From Entomortierella parvispora (taxonomy: Eukaryota; Mortierellomycota; Mortierellomycetes; Mortierellales; Mortierellaceae), in contig OY752144.1 of assembly GCA_963573315.1 (NCBI GenBank), positions 2,226,501 through 2,290,500 of the forward strand: a stretch of DNA of 64,000 bases. Reading direction: 5' to 3'. A model generated the notes under the pieces. The model did no database searches. It saw nothing but the letters and a program-made list of their open reading frames with translations, and had not been told where the DNA came from. The position numbers were made by a program, and so were the translations under genes. The first letter of the stretch is position 1; each line of letters starts with the position of its first letter. This document shows positions 48,695 through 58,545 of the stretch, one piece after another.

Positions 48695-49562
48695 TTACAA
48701 TTCGGATTCGCGCTCTGCAAAGTAGACACCTTCCTGGGCCAGCCACTTGTTCTCTCCTGCCGAATGTGCTCCATGGGCTGCAACTTCCTGCTGTCCTGGG
48801 ATTGGGTTTCCATAAACATGCTTTGTAGAGGTGCTCAAGTACATGCCTGTGTTCTGATGGATCAGCTGAACAGGCGCCTCCCGCATCCAGTAAGTATCCT
48901 TCTTGTTTGCGCACTGCAATGTCCAGTTATCTCCATCATCCTGGCCCTCATACGCAGAGACCTCGCGACCTCCCGACATGGGAGAGTTGTGAAGATGTGA
49001 ATGAAGGAACTTCTTGGTGTTGACATGCTTCAATCTCAAGATGCTTCCACAGGGAACAGGCTCGCCTCTTTCACAGACGTGTTCCAATTGAGCCATCACT
49101 AAGTTGACAATTGAGAAGGAGACGGTGATGAGTTGCCATGGGGTTCGTCAAGAGTTTCAATCCTTAAAAGTCAAAAGAGGCGGGCTCGGGTCTCCTACCG
49201 ATCCAGAGCGAGTTGGTGTCATCCTTGGCAGGAACGGCTGTGATTGACTGTTGTCCTGATCCTGTGCCGTAAGGGATCTGATGCGAGTGAAGCTTGAACT
49301 GAGTTTTCTCATGGGTCAGCTTGATGGATGATCCGCATGTCACCTTTAGATATTCTATCATTGAAACATGATGAGTGATTGGATTCATTGCAGTGATGAT
49401 GCATGTTGCTCAATGAATGTCAAGATGATGGATGACTAGTTGGCTTTGGAGGAATGTCTATCCTCGATGGATACCTTCGTCAATCTCAGGCGCAGCTGGA
49501 CCAGCCAGGACTGAGCTTGTGAACAGGGCGAGGCATGCGAGCGAGGCGGTGGTGAAGCGCAT
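48695..49562 (-). CDS. SDF2-like ER protein with MIR repeats
   Basis: Three exons (49475..49562, 49199..49354, 48695..49098) give 215 aa; human SDF2 is 211. The signal peptide is MRFTTASLACLALFTSSVLA. Three MIR repeats follow: VTCGSSIKLTHEKTQFKLHS, PCGSILRLKHVNTKKFLHSH and MREAPVQLIHQNTGMYLS. GSGQQSITAV and GGREVSAYE are SDF2 landmarks. SDF2 proteins are ER-lumenal and assist O-mannosyltransferases and chaperones in folding quality control. There is no C-terminal HDEL-type signal (the protein ends ERESEL), so retention may be through a partner. Confidence 0.93.
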
Positions 49563-50393
49563 GATGAGTGAAGGAGAGGGGATGGGATGGGTAGGAAAGA
49601 GAAGGGAAGGGGGAAGATGTGAGCTGTGGAGAGATGGAGTGAGATGACCCCCACAGGCTGGACGAATCCCCTGTGCGGTCGTCGCCCTGTGCCTGGCCAA
49701 TGCGGACGCGCCACCGATTTGATTTCTGTTGTTTCCTTCTTGTGCTGCACAGGATGAGAGATAAGAAGGGAACATGGGAACATGGGAACATGGGAGCATG
49801 GGAGCACAAAAAATAATGCAACTCGGAACCAGGTGCGAGCAAGATCGCCGTGGCTCGCTGCTGGGACGCACTGCGTATCTCGCATCCCCTTTCTCCACCC
49901 ATCTCCTCCCCGCACCCTCATCCCCACCCCGTGCGCCTTCTCCTTCTTCTCTCATCCCCTCTTTCCCTTCCACTGCCGGGTACCATCTCAAGCCCTTGTC
50001 CACTCGCCTGCTCTTTGCTTCTCCTTTTGGTGTCTCCTGAAAAAGGAGTACTCGCTCCTCATGCAGCTGTTGGAAAACAGGACTCTGAAGATTGATAAAC
50101 GACCCTACAACACGGCAACGTGGTCTGCCTATTCGCTGCCAGACTTACTGTCCTTGCGAATGTGCCTTGAGACATGCTTGTACGCCGGTATTAATACCAT
50201 TGTTGCACCATAGAAGGTCTCCGAGAGATATCGTCGCAAAAGGAGGTCCATGAAGCAAAAGGGGAGATAACACAGCTCAAAGTGCCGGCATGGCAGCGCC
50301 CTCTCTTTTCTCCTTTCGCTTGTTGTTTCGCTATCTCTCTTCTTCTGTCCTTCCACCTTCATATCGTCTTTTCCCATACTCTTCATCTTGTCA
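49563..50393. promoter_or_regulatory. Divergent spacer between SDF2 and LRR genes
   Basis: It holds an 8-bp tandem repeat (GGGAACAT three times then two GGGAGCA variants, 49768-49807), CT-rich tracts at 49890-49975, and the leader of the LRR gene. No gene is supported. Confidence 0.5.
49768..49807 (+). repeat. 8-bp tandem repeat, five units
   Basis: Three perfect GGGAACAT units are followed by GGGAGCAT and GGGAGCAC, in the SDF2/LRR divergent spacer. Confidence 0.9.
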
Positions 50394-52596
50394 ATGACCT
50401 CCTCTATCCGCGTCAAAGGTAAGCGCGTTCATCTCCAAAGATCGCACAAATAGAGTAAAGGGACAAGTATCCAGAAACTGAACTTGCCATTATTATTTTT
50501 TTCTTCCTGCTTCCATCGTATTTCCCTGCTTTTCATCAAAGGCCATCGGCGTTTGACTAGAAAGATATTCTTCTTGGTCATTATCGCCCTCGTGATACTC
50601 TCGATCTTGAATGCCAGCTCCCTTGTTGCTGCTCAAGAGTCTGATGACGATGACGATAGTGAAAGCTTCCTAGACCATGATGAGATGGAGCCTGATCCTA
50701 CTCCGATTACCCACCCCGCGCAACCGCCTTCAATACCTTCACCCCCGCCATCACCAGCAGCAGTGCCGGATGTTCCCACAGTTCCTGTTGCTCCAGCACC
50801 TCCACCATCACCTCCAGCCCCACCGCCATCTACATCTACATCTGTATCTACATCTCAAGCTCCTGCACCCTTGCCTACTGCCCCTTCAGGGATCCTTAAG
50901 CCTGGAACCCCCAGTGCTGATTGCGCTATTTTTGGTCAGTTGTATCAGGCGACGGGACCTTGGCAGTTTGTTCCCGATACTGTCAACTGTTGTAATGCAG
51001 AGTACCCCAACTCGTCCGGTGTCAAGTGCAACGCTGCGGGGCAGATTATTTACATTTATCTTGCTGGTACGTCAGTCAAAGACGCGTCAAAAACAAAAAC
51101 GCCACCAAAAACTCAACTATGTTATTCCTTACTTTAGGCCAAGGTCTTTCTGGATCCCTACCCGATAGTCTGGGCAGTCTGTCAGCGTAGGTGTCTCTTT
51201 TCGTATTGTTCTTGTTGCGCAATTCGTTCATCCATTGACACGATTACGTCTGCTGTGTTCTAGGCTCCAATACTTGCTCCTTTACTACAACAACCTGTCT
51301 GGATCGATCCCTCAGAGTGTCGCCAATCTGCCATTGTTGATCCTAGGCAAGTTTATATTCGGCTCGTTACTATCAAACATCTCCTTTGTCGAGTCCTAAT
51401 GTTCAACCTTTTTTTTCCATTAAACAGATCTCAGCCACAACCACTTGTCCGGCCCGTTACCGTCGTCGGCCCCTGGATGGATAAATCTCGGGACTCTCAA
51501 CCTGGAGACAAACGCCTTGTCAGGACCATTGCCAGACTGGCTGTCAACCTTGCCAAATCTCCACTCTTTGGCCCTCGGTCAAAATCAATTCACGACTGGT
51601 GATCCGAAGCCAACCTTTTCGTTCAACCTTGAGCCTCCTCCTATGAACACAACCACTGGCATTGCTCCAGCAGGACAAGCACCCATTCCCGCCAATGTCA
51701 CTCCCGCCACCTATGTCCCGCCTTCCTCTGTGTTTTTGGAATCGTTCACTCGATTGCCAAAGTTGAGGCAACTTAAATTGGATTCTTTGGGGATCTCGGG
51801 AGGATTTCCGGCTTCGTGGGAGCAGAGGATGATCAACTTAACGAAATTAGACATGTCTAACAATTCGATGCAAGGGTTGATTCCGGGATACTTGAACGGG
51901 TTCCTGGGAATGAAGACGTTGCTGTTGGACCGAAATGAGTTTGGGGGTCCCATTCCAAACCTTGGAAATCTTCGATCTTTGACTGGTAAGTGGCTTAAGG
52001 AATAGAGAGAGAGAGAGAGAGAGAAACGCGTGTGTTGTTAACTTGGACATTTTCCTTCCTTACTCGCTTGGTATGATAGTTCTTGACCTGTCTTACAACC
52101 AACTGTCAGGCCCTATTCCACCTTGGGGCGCTGGATTGAACCTGACCATCTTGAATCTCTCCAACAATTTGCTTTCGGGACCCTTGCCTTTGGACAATCA
52201 TCACGCCTGGAAAACATGCTCGGTCGCAAACAATTATTTCGTTTGCACCAAAGGTCCCGAGCAAATCTTGAGTGCGAAATGGAAAAGTGATTGCCGAGCT
52301 ACATGTTCAGACACCCAGCCCGCTGTTCCAATGGGTACGTGAATGCACTGAGATTCAGTTTTTCTACAAACTCTTGTTTTTGAGCTACAGTATTAACAGT
52401 TGGATTATTCTTTGATTCTCGTTAATGTTCCTTTCCTCCAGTTCGTCCACCTGTCAACACTACGCTTCCTGGAATCAGGGTCCGGCAAACACACAATGAG
52501 GCCAACCAGCCTGTCGTGACCTTTGGGTCGACCCAAGGTTGGATCACAATTGGGACAACGTTTTTGTCGGTCGTTACTGCTTTCGCTGCATTCTAA
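50394..52596 (+). CDS. Secreted leucine-rich-repeat protein, plant-RLP-like, probable GPI anchor
   Basis: Seven exons (50394..50418, 50542..51066, 51138..51186, 51264..51346, 51428..51985, 52080..52334, 52442..52596) give 549 aa. After a basic lead and a hydrophobic signal (KIFFLVIIALVILSILNASSL) come an acidic patch and a long Pro-rich stalk. A Cys-containing cap follows (CAIFGQLYQATGPWQF...CCNAEY). LRRs of the plant type with LSGSLPDSL, LSGSIPQSV and LSGPLPSSAPGW end in a hydrophobic C-terminus (WITIGTTFLSVVTAFAAF) suitable for GPI attachment. There is no kinase domain. The third and fourth LRR exons are small. Intron 4 starts GCAAGT (a GC-AG intron), needed to give the consensus LDLSHNHLSG. 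The ligand is unknown; a cell-wall or recognition role is inference. Confidence 0.82.
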
Positions 52597-52829
52597 GAGC
52601 ATCCTCCTTCTCGCAGATCCTCATATTTAATTGCATGTATCACATCATATACTCCTATCTCAGATGCGTTCCCTTCGATCCACTCCCCTTTTCATATATA
52701 ATTCGAGCATAAATATTTATTATATATTCATCGCCATCTGACTTGTCGTGGATGGGAAGAAGTGGTATGTTTCAAAAACAACAGTAAAAAAGAAGGAAGG
52801 AGGCGACATCGAGCTGGGAAGAGGCGGGT

Positions 52830-53068
52830 TTAAATCTGGATCAAAACGTTGCGTTGTTGTTTGGGCTGGGTAGAGATGGGAGAAGACTCAAAGATCGAAG
52901 ACTGGTCCTGAGGCACTGTCTGAACAATGTAATCCAACTCCAACATCAAGTCGTAACAAAAGTCGTCCAGCTTCAAATCGTTCGTGTCAAAACCTACAGG
53001 CAGACAAACAACCCAAACAGTGAGAGGTTACAGTCAGTATTCTAACAAAAAAGTGATCCAACGCACTC

Positions 53069-53101
<33 letters not shown>

Positions 53102-54279
53102 TACCAAAAGGATCTTCAATTTGGTTTCCAATAGCCTCAATACCAAACAACGTGAAGGCTACAGCGCCACACAAGGGGATAGTCAACCATCGGACGGCGT
53201 CAACGGTGGTGAAGGGCAAAATGCAACAATACATGGTCAAGATCTGTTTCAGATGAATGTTGTACGCGACCGGGATGGGCGTCAACAAGATCCTCTCCAG
53301 ATTACCGAAACAATCGACCATGGAGGACAAGGCCATGGTACATTGGCCCTGATAAGGGATATCAATCAACTCCCGGTCCTTGACATAATTGACCCAAAGC
53401 GACAACTGGTACGAAATCTCCAAAGGCAAGGACATGGACGCGTTCGAGTTGTCTCTTTCAATCACCCAATCGTTTTTATCCGTCCTCAAATGCTGACGAT
53501 GGTTCACATACTGGGTCCTCAAACTCGTCGCAGCTTTACAGGGGATGAAATCTTCGGGGAGGAGACCTTGAAGGTCACGGTAAGAAGTCCCGTATTCGGC
53601 GCGAAGATGATGTTTGGTGGCGACAGCAAACGCCAACAACATGTTGATGGCTCGAATCTTTTGATCGTTGATCCCAACAGGTCCATCGGGCTTTTCCTTG
53701 ATCCCGACCCAGATCACTCGAGCCATGTTCCGGATACTGGTGTTCATGGTTGTCCAAATCTTGCGACCTTCCCAGAAACGGTCATAGGCTGTGTTGGTTC
53801 TGAAGGCGAGGATCAAACCAATGACGATACTCAAAGACGAGACTTTGCGGAGGAGTTGAGGGGGAAAGGGAAAAAAAATAAAATAAAAATAAACATGGAT
53901 GATCTTTGAGACTGGGAACTGGCCACTGCTTTTCTACTTGTTTTCATTTTCTCCTTACTGATGGATCCTGCAACGGAAATATCAATGCCCATAGCCAAGT
54001 AAATATAACTGACAGAGACAGCAACAAAGACTGAGAAGAGGACGTTGGGCAAGATCAAGGGGATAACCTAGATAGAACCGAGAAAAAAAAAAGTCGACTG
54101 CCAGAGTTAGTAACCCTTCACTATCAACCGCCTATCGAAGAAAGAGAGAGGTCGAGAGAAAAAACAGAGTTTAAAAAAAACCCCCCATGGTCCCTCAAGC
54201 TGTCATTTACCGAGCCTCGCCAAATGAGCGCAATGGGGTATCCCCATGGACTTTCGACCTTGGATTTCTTCTTTGCCAT
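52830..54279 (-). CDS. Bestrophin-like (UPF0187) anion channel family protein
   Basis: Four exons (54211..54279, 53959..54067, 53105..53842, 52830..52993) give 359 aa. The start MAKKKSKVESPWGYPIALIWRG leads into a hydrophobic segment. ILAFRTNTAYDRFWEGRKIW is the hallmark of the bestrophin/UPF0187 family (FRTNxAYxRWWEGR), and TMYCCILPFTTVDAVRWLTIP and FGIEAIGNQIEDPFG follow. Bacterial and eukaryotic members form pentameric ion channels, usually for chloride. Four or so membrane spans are expected. The intron before exon 4 begins GTAAG and then runs straight into a homopolymer (30 A on the plus strand). It converges with the LRR gene, 233 b apart. Confidence 0.9.
53070..53099 (-). repeat. Homopolymer tract, 30 A/T, inside an intron
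   Basis: Thirty A residues on the plus strand, transcribed as U30, lie directly after the GTAAG donor of the last bestrophin intron. Confidence 0.9.
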
Positions 54280-54653
54280 GGTGGAGTATGTGTGTGTGTG
54301 TGTTCGTCAAGCTCGAGCGTCGGTTTGAGCCTGCTATTGTATGGCTCCTTTGCTCGATTATTTTAGCTTCTTGGAATAAAAACGCGCGAGTCCTGCACAG
54401 GGGTGTCTGTTAACGATGAATGGAGGATGTCGTCAAAGGAAGAAAGGAGATGGCCCTCTGGACATTTCAAGCATCTGTTCCTGGACAATTGAGGTGCTTT
54501 TTCTGTGGCGAGGCTGAATGTGGTCTGGATTGCATGAGAGCCCTCTCTCCCCTCCCTCTCTCTTTTTTTTATTCTAATTTCTAGCGTAGGTAAGCCATGG
54601 ATATCTGGGTGGAGAATTTGAAATGGTCAACAACAGACCTAGTTCAAGTTAGT
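54280..54653. other. Spacer between bestrophin start and Pin4-like stop
   Basis: This holds the bestrophin promoter and the Pin4-like 3' flank. A short GT repeat lies at 54290-54303. No gene was seen. Confidence 0.5.
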
Positions 54654-56597
54654 TTAGGCCATTGCGGGCTTGAAACTGGGAGCTTTCACATCGAGCGACG
54701 TTCTTCCTGAGAAAGAACGAGTGATCGGAGGACGCACCTCAAAGGCAGGGACAATCATAGTGGCATCGCGCAGTTGCTTCTGCTCCCTGATTGTAAACAC
54801 TTTGCCAGGCTCGGGTCCTTTGGGCTGGCGAATAGGATAGATGATGTTGCTTGTCATGTCTGGGTTCAATCTATATGTAGTAATCAAGTAAGATAAAGCG
54901 TCATGAGTAAATTGGCGGCTGATAGTCTCTGTCCGATTCTATGGAAAAAGAAGACTTACACCATGGATTTGCGATACAAGGAGCGAGTGGGCGACGCAGA
55001 TCCGGTAGTAACATCGTTGGCAGAGTTCTTGGCTTTCATCACAGGACTCTCTGCTCTCATGTTTCCACGACCAGCGAATGACATGGGGCGTTGCTAAAGA
55101 CATGGCACAGGAGGGGAGGTTAGGGTAAGAAGAACACTGCAAATATGTACACACTGTCTCAAGTGCCAGCCCAATGTTTACCTTGGGTGATCTTGGTGCG
55201 GGAGCCTCCATGACCGCGTTAGGTGGAGGGGTCTTCATGATAATGAGTCTACGCACATTACCCTCTCCCTCGCTAAAGTGGTACAAGGACAACTTGTCCG
55301 CAATCAAGTGCAAAATGCGACGCTGGCGTCCACTCAGGTTCTCGGGGAAGATCATGTCATCCTTGGTAGAATCTCCTCGGAACATCAAAAGACGATCATA
55401 GAATGCCAGGGTCTCGCCGTCGTTCAGGTCCAACTGCGTCATGGATGCTACATTCGTTCGAAGAGTGAGAGTTAGTTGCCATGCTTTCTAAAGTTTCAGG
55501 CACCAAGACATTGAGGTTCCAGACATGTGCTTACAGTCGTCTCTCTCATTGCTGCGCTGAGAATCACGTCTCTCAAGCACAGCGGAGGCTCGGTTGCGTC
55601 GCTCACGCTCAAACTCTCTGTTCTGAAGCTCAAGCTCACGACGTTCGTATTCTCTGCGCTCCTGCTCACGGCGCTCCTGCTCCAAGAGTTGGGCTTCCAT
55701 CAGCTCCAGCTCACGGCGATGCAATGCCTCGGCTGCAAGGGCTGCAGCCTTATCCTGCTCACGCTTTTCCTGCTCTGCAGCAGGCATGACCTTTTTGAAT
55801 TCAACGCGAAGCTTACGTCCAGAGACTTCGAGGCCATTGACGGCAGCGACGACAATATCTGTCTCCTCCGAGGTTCGATAGTTGGCAAAGGCAAGTCCGC
55901 GGAAGATGCCATTGTCAAAGTGGTAGTTGAAAGCATAGGGCTTGGGGATATCGAGATTGTCGAGAATGGCGAGGAGGGCATCGCGCTTCACGGAGAAAGG
56001 AATGTTCTTGATCACGATAGCGGTGGGGATGGTATCGGTGGACTCCTCAACAGGCTGAAGCTGCGCCTGCTGGTTATCGAAGGTAGGCTGCTGCACCATT
56101 GGGGGTTGCTGGTAGCCATAAACTTGCTGCTGCTGCAGGTGCTGCAGCTGTCTGGGATCCTGCTGAAGCATGGGGGACTGGACGGGAGAGCCATGGGGTG
56201 GGCTCCAATTCTATTATACGAGGAATTACCCAGAGAGCGGAAGAGGAAAAAGAAAACAAGTGGAGAAGGGTCAGATTGGTGACACCTCAATGCCGCGGGA
56301 CTGATTGTGCAACAGAGACGCGGCCAACACGTTCCGATCATCAGATCATGTATCCATCACCCCTCTACTTTTTACTCCACATACCAAGTTGGCAACAGAA
56401 AGACGGCTGGACTGGCGACGATTGTCGCCGCCGCGCATGCTGTTGCGCTGCGAACCAGTCGTGGGCTTGCGCGCTACGGGGCTGGTGGGGGCTCGCTCAG
56501 ACCCATACTGGGAATACCGGCGATCAACAGGTGACGAAATGCCATTGTCTCGAAGAGACATTGCATCAAAGGACATGTCGAGTTGCTTGGTGGTCAT
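54654..56597 (-). CDS. RRM/R3H RNA-binding protein, Pin4/Cip2-like
   Basis: Five exons (56385..56597, 55535..56210, 55182..55447, 54960..55093, 54654..54870) give 501 aa. A Ser-rich N-terminus and a Gln-rich run lead to an RRM (TAIVIKNIPFSVKRDALLAI, RGLAFANYRTSEETD, GRKLRVEFKK) at about residues 133-211. A charged Glu/Arg coiled region (ERREQERREYERREL) follows, then an R3H-like domain (NDGETLAFYDRLLMFRGDS...GRQRRILHLIADKLSL) near residues 298-368. This architecture is that of yeast Pin4/Mdt1 and fission yeast Cip1/Cip2, cytoplasmic mRNA-binding regulators of stress and cell-cycle transcripts. The C-terminal tail is basic and Pro-rich with RSFSGRTS, possible phosphorylation sites. Confidence 0.88.
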
Positions 56598-57535
56598 GAT
56601 GGCGGATCGGATGTCTTGTTTTCGAGGATGGGCGCAGTGCGTAGCTCGAGTGTGGATTGATTTGATTAAAAAGGGGGAGCAGATGAAGAATAAATTATAA
56701 AACGAGGCAGGGGGGAGAAATGGCCGTGCCTTCTTTTTCTAGGGTGATGATGATGATGATTGGCAGTCGCGGTTGCTTTTGAATCAATGGAGCTCGATTG
56801 AGGGGCGAGGCGAGGCGAGGATGGTATGTACAATGGACGAGATGGGAGCACGGGTATTTACAGGCGTAGCGAAATGTTCTTTTGGTTCTTCAAAGTCGTC
56901 TTTTTTGAGGGGTCTCTTTTTTGTTTGGAGCGAGGAGTAAACTGTTTTTTTTTTCTTTTTTCTTTTTTCTTTTTTCTTTGTAAGGATTCCTTTCGGCCGG
57001 AAGACAGACAGAGAGGGAGAGATGAAAGGGTCGAGGAGAGGAAGGGAGTCAAGCAAGGTCAAAGGCAAAGGACAGGTATAATCGTAAAAAGGATACAGTG
57101 AGGAAAAAGAAGCGAATTCAAAAATGGCAATGGGGAAACAGAACTGAAAACGAAAGCAATGATGATGATGGGAAGACGGGGAGGGGGAAGGGAGAAGGAA
57201 GGGAGAAGAAGGAAGGAAGGAAGAGAAGGAAGGAGGGAAGGAAGAGAAGGAAGAGGAAAAGACAAGGGCGGGTGATAGACAGAAAGAAGGAACGAAAGAG
57301 AGGACAAGGAAAGGTGGAAAAGAGAAAGAGAGAGAGACACACAGCGAGAGACCAAGAAGTGAGAAAAGGGACACACCGTGCGTCGAAACACCCTCAAAAT
57401 TCGTGCCTGCTTTCTTTTCGCTCGTGTCGCCCGACCCAGCTCTGGCGCTATTTCCAGCAAAGATCACGTGAGGATATTCGTCACGTGTCGTTATTTCCAA
57501 ACCATGATCTAGAGCCTCACCTGAGTATTGCTACA
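56598..57535. other. Pin4-like promoter region with purine-rich low complexity
   Basis: No gene is supported. The plus strand is almost purely purine over 57150-57360, with GGAAGGAAGG and AGAGAGAG runs; it would be a pyrimidine-rich leader for the Pin4-like gene. A TTTTTC repeat lies at 56945-56980. Confidence 0.5.
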
Positions 57536-58545
57536 TGGCTATAAGTAAAGTCAACCAAAACAATATTAAATCGTTTAAAACTTGGTCAGATGGTGAAAAA
57601 TGCCAAATAACATGTTTTCAGAAGCAGACAGCATGTTTGAACAAAAAATGGGCAAGCTGTGTGAAAAAGAACGAAAGAGGAAGGCGCGACAGCCCGATTT
57701 TTGACGCGATGACTAGAGCACTTGACACACAAATGTACCCCATCACCCTTTTGTTAACTGTGCTGTGAGTTGACTTTTTCATGAAATGCTTCCAAACTTT
57801 CAGAACGTATGCGCTTCTCAATCGAAAACCAATCCCTGCAATATTGCCGTCCTAGCTTCTACATGAGAGGTACTTCACATATAGCAAAAGTCGAGAGGTA
57901 GGGTGAAATTTTACTTATTAAATTGGCTTGATAGAACAACTGGCTCTATCTCACTCAGTTCTTCACCGATTTTGCTCAAACGACTTGGAGTCGATAACTT
58001 CAGCATCTGTCAATGCGTAAGATTTCATCCAGCGCTTTCGACGCGACTCCTTCAGGTAGGAGAAGGAAGGACAAGGAGAAGGAATGAAGAGAATACAGAC
58101 TCCAGTCTCTCAACAAGCGACTATCCTCGGTATTATGGGGACACCACTGGACTCAACACTTTGATGAGGCAGCTTTCGACCTGACGGCTTCAACAAATAA
58201 TGTGCGCTCTCAAACAAGCTGAGTCCAGAGCCATTTGCGTCTTGGCTGAGCACTGCTGCTGCCCTCAGGAACGTGGAGCTGTAGGTGCTTGCTCCTCTCA
58301 AGCGGGACATAGATGTCAAAAATGAACACTCGGGTCAACCGAACGGGCCCTTCTGTCAATTGACGTTGACGGTCGGGCCAGAGAATAAAAATATTGACCA
58401 ATCAGGGAAGGTCTTCGGCTCCAGGACAATCCACGCCATATCTACGTCACCGAAGTGGCGCAAATGTGTGCGTAGCTCCCAGAGCCCAAACGCAGGCTCT
58501 TGTATTTGCTAATACACATAATTGACCTGCCTAATATGGAAGAAA
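57536..58545. other. About 1 kb 3' of the XPG-Fanzor gene, no gene recognised
   Basis: No protein frame has family features. The region appears more AT-rich than the purine tract beside it. It is the 3' flank of the Fanzor-like gene, where TnpB-type systems commonly encode their guide RNA. I could not identify a defined stem-loop array, terminal inverted repeat or target-site duplication by eye. Confidence 0.4.

Noticed and set aside
56784-57500. 238-codon Ser/Pro/Leu-rich minus-strand frame
   Set aside because: It is the reading of a pyrimidine-rich leader tract; low complexity with no domain.
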